A stretch of 48,068 nucleotides of DNA from a virus, in IMG/VR virus record IMGVR_UViG_3300028384_000990, positions 1 to 48,068 of that record. One strand, written 5' to 3'. The position numbers and the translations under genes are program-made. Under the pieces are notes generated by a model. It searched no databases. It worked only from the letters and a program-made list of their open reading frames with translations, and was not told the DNA's origin. Of this stretch, positions 41,601 to 48,068 are shown piece by piece (within the stretch, counting starts at the first letter, position 1; each line of letters opens with the position of its first letter).

Positions 41601-44600
41601 ATATCGATTATGATGATATTCCAGATTACTCACCAAACAAAGTTGACTTAGGTGGTTTCGAACCAGATGGTCAATTTGAACTTGGTGATGCAGTAGACTT
41701 TAGATCACCAGTAAACGATCTTCAATCACCTGCAAGTGGTGATTACGATCAAGATAGTGTAACATCTCTATCTGGTCTAACAACATCTCCATTTGCATAT
41801 GAGTCAAGAGTATTCTCAGATGAAGAAGTTGGTTGTCCAGTTCCTGGTACCACAGTAGATGCAGATATTAGTTTCTATGTACCTAGAATCGACAAAGTAT
41901 TCTTACATAAGTCAGGCAGATTCCAGATTTCAGGTGGACAACCTGCAATCTCACCTCAGAGACCTGACCCAATTGATGGTGCAATAGAGTTATTCGAATT
42001 ATATATTCCTGCATATACTGATAGTCTAAAAGAGATTAATACAAATCAGAAAGATCATAGAAGATATACTATGAAAGATATTGGTAAACTCAATCAAAGA
42101 CTTACCAATTTAGAAAGAATTACAGCATTATCACTACTAGAAAAAGACATTCAATCAAAACAGATACTTGATGCAGATGGTTTTGATTTATTCAAGTCTG
42201 GTTTCTTAGTAGACAATTTCAGAGGTCATAAGATCGGTGATGTTGTACATCCAGATTACAAAGCAGGTATCGACACAGAGAACGGTGTATTACGACCAAT
42301 GCACTTTACGAACTTCTTCGATATCTCTCAGAACACAGCAAAGTCATCAAACTATCAGAAGACAGGTGATCTAATAACATTACCCTACAAACAAGTTGAC
42401 TTTGTAAAACAAGACAAAGCATCAAGACAGATAAATGTTAACCCATATCATGTCTTTGCATTTATCGGTGATATCAAACTTACACCTGAAACAGACCTTT
42501 GGAACGACACAGCGAATCTACCTGAAGTTAGAATTAACAGAGAGGGTAACTTTGACGCTGTACTAGCTGAAAATGAGAATTCACTTGGTACTGTTTGGAA
42601 TGCATGGCAAACCACATGGGTTGGTCAACCAGAAGTTGTAAGTTCACAAGTTGAATCATCTATAACAGGTGGTTCGTGGAACGGTGATCCTGGTCAAGGT
42701 GGTAACTTTGCGCCAAGTCAGTTGCAAACAATTACAAGAGAAGTCACACAGACACCTGAAACACAAACAAGAACTGGTATTAAGACCACAGTTGTCGAAG
42801 AGTTTACCGAAACTCGAAACGATAGAGTTGTCAGTGTAACAATTGTACCATTTATCAGAAGTAGAGAGATCAAGATTGATGCTCAAAACTTAAAACCAAA
42901 TACAAACCATTATGTGTACTTTGACGGTATCAGAGTAGATGAATATGTAACTCCAGAATCAGCAGACTTCTCAAACGATTCAAATGCTGATGCATATTCT
43001 ACAATTAGAACAAACGCAAATGGTAGATTCAAAGGTTCATTCTTCTTACCTAATAACAGTAGACAAAGATTCCCTACTGGTCAAAGAGAGTTAAGAATTA
43101 CTTCAAGTTCAAATAACTTGAACAACCCAGCGTCTCAAGGTACTGCAATCTATACAGCATCTGGTACTTTACAAACAAATCAGACAGAGATTACATCAAC
43201 AAGAAATGCTAGAGTGGTTAGAGAGAATCTATCTGGTACTAGACAAACATCCAGAAGAGGTGAAAGACTCAATGTAGATATCATTGATCTACCCCCACCA
43301 GAACCACCTGCACCACCACCAGTTGTATTGCCACCTCCAATAGAGATACCAATTGGACCACCAACGCCACCGAGGGTGCCTCCAGTAATAGTTATCGATC
43401 CGCCTTTGCCGCCGTCACCTATAGAGCTACCGCCGCTGATTGTTGTGCCTCCAGTGGTATTTGACCCTATTCCGATTCCAGATCCAGTGGTAGTCGTAGA
43501 ACCAATTATTGCACCTACGCCTTCATTCCCAATGCCAGTAGACTTCAATCTAGACTTTGGTTTGCGTGATCTATGGGCAGAACCAGGAATGATGAATTGG
43601 TCAGACCCATTAGCACAATCATTCTTAGTTGATAGAAAAGGTGGTGTATTCTTATCAAGTATCGATCTATTCTTTAAGACAAAAGATAAGTCTATGCCTG
43701 TTTCAGTACAAATTAGAAACATGGTGAATGGTTATCCAGGACAAATTGTTGTACCATTCTCGACTACAACTCTTGAACCAGGATCTGTAAATATATCAGA
43801 AGATGGTTCAACAAGTACAACATTTACTTTTGAATCACCAGTATTCTTAGATACAGGTAATGAGTATTGTTTCGTTGTCTACTCAAACTCAAACGAGTAT
43901 GAGTGTTTCATTTCAAGAATGGGCGAACCTGATCTAGTAACAGGTGAAACAATCTCAGGACAACCATATGCAGGTTCATTGTTTACTTCACAGAACGCAT
44001 CAACATGGACAGCAGAACAGATGGACGATCTTAAGTTCACTATGAAACAGTGTGAATTTGAAATCGAAAAAGTTGCCTCTGTTCAATTTGAAAACGATGC
44101 ATTACCAAACATTGACTTGCAAACAGACCCAATCGAAACTTTCGCAAATCAAACTTATGTAAAAGTATTCAATTACTCACACGGACATTATTCAGCAACA
44201 TCAAATGTCACAATTTCAGGTGTTGTAGGAGATAAACAAAACGGTGTATTGTTGATCGATAGTGGTACAGTTGCTACTGGTGCTTTAGCAAACGGTGACA
44301 ATGATTACGATGATCTTGCAACAACAACAAGTGGTTCAGGTACAGGTGCAAAAGTAAAACTATCAGTTGATTCTTCAAATGCAATCGAATCTATTTTCAT
44401 TACTGATCCAGGTGTAGGTTACTCAACAAGTGATACACTTACAATTACAAATCCTGGCTCAGAGACAGTTACAATTACAGTTGGCATTGACGGTGTTGGT
44501 GACACATTAGGTGGTATACCAATCTCAGCAATCAACGGAACACACACATCAATTGCAGACTTTAGTATTGACTCATACAACATTGAGTTAAACACATTGT

Positions 44601-45463
44601 TAGATGGTGCAGACTACGATCTAGTAAGTGATTATGGTGCTACACAATCAACACTTTCTGGTGGTCAAAGTGTAAAAGCATCAAGAGACTTGTATTACGA
44701 TGCTTTACATACTATGATACCTTCAGTGAGACACGAAGGTACAGACATGTTTGTCAGTGTTAGAAGAACAGGCGCAAACAGTCCAGAATATGATTCAGCA
44801 GATTCATCAACACATTTAGATACAGTATATTCATTGAGAACTGCAAACGACTTTATCAAACTGAATGATAATGTCTACTTTGATAGACCAAGTCTTGTTG
44901 CATCACCGATCAATGAACAAAACGAAATGGGTTCAACAAAATCATTCGAGTGTCTAGTACAGTTAAGATCATCAAATAGAAACATATCACCAGTGATTGA
45001 TGTAGGTACTATTGGTGCTCTTGCAATTATGAACAGAATTAACGATATTGACGAATCAGCTGATGTATCAACAGGCGAAACTTATGTACCATCAACAGAA
45101 CCAGATGGCGATAACAATGCGTTTGTATATGTAACAAGAAAAGTATCAATGAAAACACCTGCAACACAATTGAAAGTGTTAGCAGACAACTTCAGAGCAC
45201 CAGGAACAGACTTAAAGTTCATGTTCAAGATTCTGAAGAACGATGAAGAAACACCATTAGATGATCTTGGTTTCGAATTCTTCAACGGTGACGGTTCACC
45301 AGATGTTGAAACACCAAGAGACGCTAGAAACTTTAAAGAATACGAATACACTGCTGATGGTTTACCAGAGTTCAGTGCATTTGTAGTTAAGATCGTAGGA
45401 CAGTCAACAAATACCTCAGTCGTACCAATCGTATCGGCATTGAGAGTTATGGCACTAGCATAA
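38666..45463 (+). CDS. Giant DUF4815 baseplate/fibre protein with proline-rich linker, 2265 aa
   Basis: The N-terminus (TDLNITPYYDDYDSDKNFHK, LYRAGRPLQARELTQSQSIL) is the DUF4815 domain of marine T4-type phages, in the place of gp9/gp10. Acidic Gly-rich repeats with E-G-A-T-S-G-A-T type motifs occupy about 460-530 and 840-930. A proline-rich linker (about 1541-1626, positions 43290-43545) is rich in PPP, PPV and PIP steps and in G+C. The C-terminal 600 residues are beta-rich with DPLAQSFLVDRKGGVFLSSI, a receptor or fibre attachment-like domain. Close to its start lies ACTAAATA, a weak late box, and TAGGAAC. Confidence 0.8.
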   Translation: MTQKTDLNITPYYDDYDSDKNFHKVLYRAGRPLQARELTQSQSILQDQIEKFGDHFFKEGSIVSGASSNVDMDIYFIKVKADNPTQAGDDSVESYRTDYHGKFLQGQTTGVVVKVITSVAATSDDSATLICKQYTSGTDDAGSFIVGGDEVLKEVTITENTGAILVNTSNNNHFKTVASGDVPSGRASIAEIQEGVVFTRGFFVVVDKQTIVLEKYSGKPSFRVGLQINEELISSTNDTSLLDNAQGTNNENAPGADRLKIDLELKKIALDDTTNVNFIELARVNNGIMELEINRPIYNEIEDTFARRTFDTNGDFIVRPFITNFREHLKTITNKGFYLEKQGGVENKFIMQISPGKAYVKGYEIEKTGTTNLEFNKARTTVDLAGASTPIRLGNELLVNNIKALPEIADSTNTDSFKPIKLYDQKQNAGALASGAKHIGFARVRHIENKTNVSTQANDENQLFLFDVKMFTEITYSAHSGTAVVGDKLEGATSGATGIVAYDDNSDGIYLHDVVGTFQSGEAISSRGDGNFALTTSQNTGVRTYNVGQTRCVFQATPGSGSQNFIGDVVLDDLRELSGIISFSSNNATVTGLGSQFAKELNIGDLILDSTGSEFRVRSIESNISMTIEDLDGTNVSSVSAQTQVKVIRKRAKLKNQDQSAAIFSWPRDYISTITPKDNAVTVRKQIKLTVSNGDVTIPCTTSEEKFATDSNDNFQFAVVTQSSSGSRTLNAGDVKYPDDISSFPSPSDTALVVPIGDQSSDAFDDGAEVLVSYTVIRKSPTIKNKELKSYRSFKIDVANSAGTAKYGYAYDHKELALAVPDVHKVHAVLEAVPGTTSGSQNNATPPNFVPTISSGGFATGEIVVGQTSGARGKIIDYNGDGVKLHFVYLDELSVFSSGEAIVGQTSSGVATIASVSSGSPDIRKRYFLDNGQRDGMYDTAKLQLKPGATTPNNPITIIFDHFEPGTGDYFAVNSYLGNIDYDDIPDYSPNKVDLGGFEPDGQFELGDAVDFRSPVNDLQSPASGDYDQDSVTSLSGLTTSPFAYESRVFSDEEVGCPVPGTTVDADISFYVPRIDKVFLHKSGRFQISGGQPAISPQRPDPIDGAIELFELYIPAYTDSLKEINTNQKDHRRYTMKDIGKLNQRLTNLERITALSLLEKDIQSKQILDADGFDLFKSGFLVDNFRGHKIGDVVHPDYKAGIDTENGVLRPMHFTNFFDISQNTAKSSNYQKTGDLITLPYKQVDFVKQDKASRQINVNPYHVFAFIGDIKLTPETDLWNDTANLPEVRINREGNFDAVLAENENSLGTVWNAWQTTWVGQPEVVSSQVESSITGGSWNGDPGQGGNFAPSQLQTITREVTQTPETQTRTGIKTTVVEEFTETRNDRVVSVTIVPFIRSREIKIDAQNLKPNTNHYVYFDGIRVDEYVTPESADFSNDSNADAYSTIRTNANGRFKGSFFLPNNSRQRFPTGQRELRITSSSNNLNNPASQGTAIYTASGTLQTNQTEITSTRNARVVRENLSGTRQTSRRGERLNVDIIDLPPPEPPAPPPVVLPPPIEIPIGPPTPPRVPPVIVIDPPLPPSPIELPPLIVVPPVVFDPIPIPDPVVVVEPIIAPTPSFPMPVDFNLDFGLRDLWAEPGMMNWSDPLAQSFLVDRKGGVFLSSIDLFFKTKDKSMPVSVQIRNMVNGYPGQIVVPFSTTTLEPGSVNISEDGSTSTTFTFESPVFLDTGNEYCFVVYSNSNEYECFISRMGEPDLVTGETISGQPYAGSLFTSQNASTWTAEQMDDLKFTMKQCEFEIEKVASVQFENDALPNIDLQTDPIETFANQTYVKVFNYSHGHYSATSNVTISGVVGDKQNGVLLIDSGTVATGALANGDNDYDDLATTTSGSGTGAKVKLSVDSSNAIESIFITDPGVGYSTSDTLTITNPGSETVTITVGIDGVGDTLGGIPISAINGTHTSIADFSIDSYNIELNTLLDGADYDLVSDYGATQSTLSGGQSVKASRDLYYDALHTMIPSVRHEGTDMFVSVRRTGANSPEYDSADSSTHLDTVYSLRTANDFIKLNDNVYFDRPSLVASPINEQNEMGSTKSFECLVQLRSSNRNISPVIDVGTIGALAIMNRINDIDESADVSTGETYVPSTEPDGDNNAFVYVTRKVSMKTPATQLKVLADNFRAPGTDLKFMFKILKNDEETPLDDLGFEFFNGDGSPDVETPRDARNFKEYEYTADGLPEFSAFVVKIVGQSTNTSVVPIVSALRVMALA

Positions 45464-45669
45464 TGGGTATTAAAGTAGAGGGACATTCACATTTAGTTAG
45501 AGACGAAAATTCTCATGCTATAGTGAATACAGATATTGAAACATATCGCCTAACAATGAAAAGAAGAGAGATTATGAAAGCTCAGAGAAGTGAGATAAAT
45601 AGTCTTAGAAGCGAAGTTTCAGAAATTAAACAATTGTTAGTACAGGTAATAGAGAAAGTAAATGGCTAA
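45463..45669 (+). CDS. Small coiled-coil structural protein, 68 aa
   Basis: Begins in a TAATG overlap with the giant protein. GIKVEGHSHLVRDENSHAIV at the start and a coiled coil at the end (RREIMKAQRSEINSLRSEVS, EIKQLLVQVIEKV). Short proteins of this pattern occur next to fibre genes in marine T4-type phages and probably trimerise or connect fibre parts. It overlaps the following fibre gene by 8 nt. Confidence 0.7.
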   Translation: MGIKVEGHSHLVRDENSHAIVNTDIETYRLTMKRREIMKAQRSEINSLRSEVSEIKQLLVQVIEKVNG

Positions 45670-47404
45670 AACAGTAGATGCATTTTCAACAATAGAAGAG
45701 TTGAGACTTAAACATAACGAGGTCGCAGTTGACCTTGGAGATGTTAGCGGTCTAAGAACAACCAGTAAAGATAATCTTGTAGACGCTATGAACAGTTTAC
45801 AAGATAAAGCATTTTTCTTCCAAGAATATATCTACGATGGCACACTTAATCAAATTGTATTTACAGGAAGTAATAACACAAGAACAACCGTAACACTTAC
45901 TGGTGATTATGCAAGTGGCGGTTCAAAAGCAGTTCAAGCAGGTGATAAAGTCATCATCTATTCCTTTACAGGTTCATTCGAAGGTGTTGCAGAGTCAGTA
46001 GCAACTGCTTCAAGATTTACACTTTCAGATTCAAACAGTATTTTTAATAACAACTCAAATGGTGTTATTATTAATAAAAATAACACTTCGCCAATCACAA
46101 CATTAGAAACAGGTTTCAATTTCCAAGTTAATGGTAAATCATTCTTTAATGATGATGTTAACTTAGACACAGGTAAAACATTAACTGCACCAACAGTAAC
46201 TGACGGAACATTAAGTATCAATAGCGGTGCAATCACTGGTGGTACAACTGCAACATTCAGTGGTGAAATCGAAGGTGGCAGTTTAGATATAAACGGAAAT
46301 GGTGATATATCAGGTTCTTTAGATGTCGCTGGAGGATATGGTTCAAGTGGCGTATCTATTTCGACTGGTGGTTCAATTCAAGCTGATGGAGACCTAAATG
46401 TCGAAGGTGCAACTACACTTGACGGTGCAGTCACACTAGGAAATGCATCTTCTGATAATATTAATTTTACTGGTAGTCTGAATTCAGATGTTGTTCCAAG
46501 TTCTACCAATAGTAAGAATTTAGGATCATCAACTCTAAAATTTGCAAACATACATTCAACTACATTTACTGGTGACCTAGCAGGTAATGCTACAACAGCA
46601 ACAACTTTACAAACTGCAAGAACTCTAGGTGGCGTATCTTTTGATGGTAGTGCAAATATTAACCTTCCTGGTGTAAACACTTCTGGTAATCAAGATACAT
46701 CTGGAAATGCATCTACTGCTACAACACTAGAGACAGCAAGAAATATTGGTGGCGTATCTTTTGATGGTAGTGCAAGTATCAACCTTCCTGGTGTAAATAC
46801 CACTGGTAATCAAAACACTTCAGGAAATGCAGCTACTGCTACAGCACTTGCAACAGGAAGAAGCATCGCTGGTAATACTTTTGACGGTACTGCTAATATC
46901 TCTATAGATATTGGCGATCTTGCTAATGTCACATCGACAACACCAACTAGTGGTCAAATACTAGCATATGATGGTGATAATAATGTGTGGGCATTAGAAT
47001 CTCAAGGAACTACAAGTACAATTGAAGAAACAGGTACTAGAAAGTTCTATACTGAAACTAGAGGTGATAATTCAATAAAACAAGTTATTGGCCATAGTAA
47101 TCATACAAATATTTCAATATCAGAAGTTAATAGTCCTGGTGATGCTAATTATGAAATTAGACTATCGGCAGCTGCCACATACGGTGATTCCAATGTCACT
47201 ACATACCTATCAACAAGGGCAGATGCAGGTCTTTCAGTTGATGGTTCAGGTAACCTTTCAGCTGATGTAGAAAATGGTTTGACATTAGGGTCAAATGCAT
47301 CTGATAAAATTCAACTTGACTACGAAGTGATTTCCTCAGGAAGTTTAAGTGGTACACCAGACGGGACAGGAGATGCCGTAGGACATCTCTACTTTGTGAT
47401 ATGA
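45662..47404 (+). CDS. Tail fibre-like structural protein with 40-residue repeats, 580 aa
   Basis: N-terminal helices (TIEELRLKHNEVAVDLGDVS) attach to the virion. The middle is beta-rich (FNFQVNGKSFFNDDVNLDTG). Between about residues 300 and 420 there are tandem repeats of the type GNASTATTLETARNIGGVSF-DGSASINLPGVN. These are the fibre repeats seen in many phage tail fibres and form a triple beta shaft. The C-terminus is a short compact domain without the chaperone-type autocleavage signature. It probably binds the receptor or another fibre. Confidence 0.8.
   Translation: MAKTVDAFSTIEELRLKHNEVAVDLGDVSGLRTTSKDNLVDAMNSLQDKAFFFQEYIYDGTLNQIVFTGSNNTRTTVTLTGDYASGGSKAVQAGDKVIIYSFTGSFEGVAESVATASRFTLSDSNSIFNNNSNGVIINKNNTSPITTLETGFNFQVNGKSFFNDDVNLDTGKTLTAPTVTDGTLSINSGAITGGTTATFSGEIEGGSLDINGNGDISGSLDVAGGYGSSGVSISTGGSIQADGDLNVEGATTLDGAVTLGNASSDNINFTGSLNSDVVPSSTNSKNLGSSTLKFANIHSTTFTGDLAGNATTATTLQTARTLGGVSFDGSANINLPGVNTSGNQDTSGNASTATTLETARNIGGVSFDGSASINLPGVNTTGNQNTSGNAATATALATGRSIAGNTFDGTANISIDIGDLANVTSTTPTSGQILAYDGDNNVWALESQGTTSTIEETGTRKFYTETRGDNSIKQVIGHSNHTNISISEVNSPGDANYEIRLSAAATYGDSNVTTYLSTRADAGLSVDGSGNLSADVENGLTLGSNASDKIQLDYEVISSGSLSGTPDGTGDAVGHLYFVI
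46581..46920 (+). repeat. 120-bp tandem repeats in fibre gene
   Basis: The DNA at 46621-46740 and 46741-46860 aligns exactly in step at 120-bp spacing, with a partial third unit from 46861. Each encodes about 40 residues (GGVSFDGS...INLPGVNT...GNQ...SGNA...TAT.L...R). Only some positions are changed, so the array is a recent or recombining duplication. Confidence 0.8.
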
Positions 47405-47405
47405 T

Positions 47406-48068
47406 ATGGCTGACGATCTTTTTATTAAACACAATCTAGGAAGTTTTCAACAACCTTATATTTTTCAATCTATTGGCCAAGGGCAAGAACCTAATATTAG
47501 AAGAACGCCGGCGCCTTATCCTTATATTGCAAACGCACAAAACCCAGCTGTTCGTAGACAACCTGCGCCCTATCCGTATATTGCAAATGCACAAGAACCT
47601 AATATAAGAGACGCTCAAGAACCTAATATCAGAGATGGCCAAACACCAAATATTGGTAATACACAACAACCAGGAATTGGTACAACACAAAATACCGTTA
47701 ATGTACAGAATACTAGAGATAAACAATCGCCCTTTACTTATCCCTTTCAGACAACATATAACTTTCAGCAACCTAACACTTATAGATTTCCTCAACCATA
47801 TCCGTTTATAGGAAATAGTAGAATACCACATATTAGACGACAACCTGCGCCTTATCCATTTATTGGTAGTACGCAACAACCTAATATCAGAGATAAACAA
47901 GAACCTAATATCAGAGATCAACAACATCCATTTATTAGAGATAAACAAGAACCAAATATTAGAAGAACGCCTGCGCCTTATCCGTATATTGCAGACAGGC
48001 AAAATCCTTTTATTAGACAACAGTCTATTCCTTATCCTTTCATAGGAAACACACGAACTCCTTTTGAA
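47406..48068 (+). CDS. Repeat-rich fibre/whisker-like protein, N-terminal part (runs off right edge)
   Basis: Open frame from ATG 47406 with no stop before the window end: at least 221 residues. After MADDLFIKHNLGSFQQPYIF the protein is built from short degenerate repeats: QEPNIRD, QQPNIRDKQ, APYPYIANAQ, TPAPYPYIA, QPYPFIGN. The repeat gives a Gln, Pro, Ile and Arg-rich, evenly spaced chain, as in extended structural proteins of marine T4-type phages. The opposite strand has a frame that is a shadow of this. Probably a virion surface or neck protein; the end is missing. Confidence 0.7.
   Translation, partial: MADDLFIKHNLGSFQQPYIFQSIGQGQEPNIRRTPAPYPYIANAQNPAVRRQPAPYPYIANAQEPNIRDAQEPNIRDGQTPNIGNTQQPGIGTTQNTVNVQNTRDKQSPFTYPFQTTYNFQQPNTYRFPQPYPFIGNSRIPHIRRQPAPYPFIGSTQQPNIRDKQEPNIRDQQHPFIRDKQEPNIRRTPAPYPYIADRQNPFIRQQSIPYPFIGNTRTPFE

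Noticed and set aside
43180-43722. Minus-strand glycine-rich frame opposite the proline linker
   Set aside because: Gly-rich composition is simply the complement of the proline codons.
47436-48020. Minus-strand 194-residue frame at the right end
   Set aside because: Mirror of the Q/P/I/R repeat gene on the plus strand; its Arg/Trp/Ser/Ile repeats are the complement of that repeat.
1-48068. CRISPR arrays, tRNA genes, insertion sequences, integrase or attachment sites
   Set aside because: Looked for on both strands; no regular direct repeats with unique spacers, no cloverleaf with a TTCGA loop, no transposase or integrase motifs found.

Overview
This window reads as part of the genome of a T4-type (contractile-tailed, Caudoviricetes) phage from an AT-rich marine lineage. 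The gene set matches the T4-type phages of marine bacteria (cyanophages and pelagiphages): RNase H, gp33, gp59, gp32, gp4, gp2, gp48, gp54, gp53, a gp27-like hub, gp5, PAAR tip, gp25, gp6, gp7, gp8 and a giant DUF4815 baseplate/fibre protein. Exact T4-style late promoters (TATAAATA) are also present. A phage copy of ribosomal protein bS21 fits a pelagiphage-like relative, but the host cannot be named from this sequence alone.

Layout. 1-907: the start of a leftward gene cut by the window edge, then about 830 nt of non-coding regulatory DNA with repeated motifs, a sigma70 promoter and a foldable leader. 908-7158: small early-type genes, including tiny membrane proteins, a MazG-like pyrophosphatase, a 2OG-Fe(II) oxygenase, a DUF262-HNH protein, a carbamoyltransferase split into two genes and a PD-(D/E)XK nuclease. 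7202-17039: replication and late-transcription block (RNase H, RecB-like nuclease, gp33, gp59, gp32) mixed with an exported SleB-type endolysin and conserved small proteins. 17040-17834: a structured non-coding stretch, then bS21 and two small proteins. 17820-25537 (minus strand): gp4, a sugar cassette (HAD phosphatase, KdsB-like CMP-Kdo synthetase, two tandem paralogues of unknown function), gp2, gp54, gp26 and a tape-measure candidate. 25582-48068 (plus strand): baseplate and fibre genes.

Three observations stand out. (1) gp26 ends in a perfect -1 slippery heptamer (T TTT TTC) directly before its stop codon. A small hairpin lies 8 nt downstream, and the -1 frame continues for 64 conserved-looking codons up to the next gene. 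This is the lambda G/GT type of tail-assembly-chaperone frameshift, upstream of a tape-measure-like gene. (2) At least six genes have a promoter whose predicted start site lies on, or within 2 nt of, the ATG, with no Shine-Dalgarno sequence. This implies leaderless mRNAs from both sigma70-like and T4-late-like promoters, in a phage that also encodes bS21, the ribosomal protein next to the anti-Shine-Dalgarno site. (3) Most of the sigma70-like promoters carry an inverted repeat in the -35/-10 spacer, and its sequence differs each time while the symmetry is kept.

How the genes work together: DNA replication and repair (RNase H, gp59, gp32, nucleases) and late-transcription control (gp33 acting at TATAAATA sites) lead to tail and baseplate assembly. 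Side genes act on nucleotides (MazG), the cell envelope or glycans (KdsB, HAD, carbamoyltransferase, a putative NDP-binding enzyme), translation (bS21) and lysis (SleB hydrolase).
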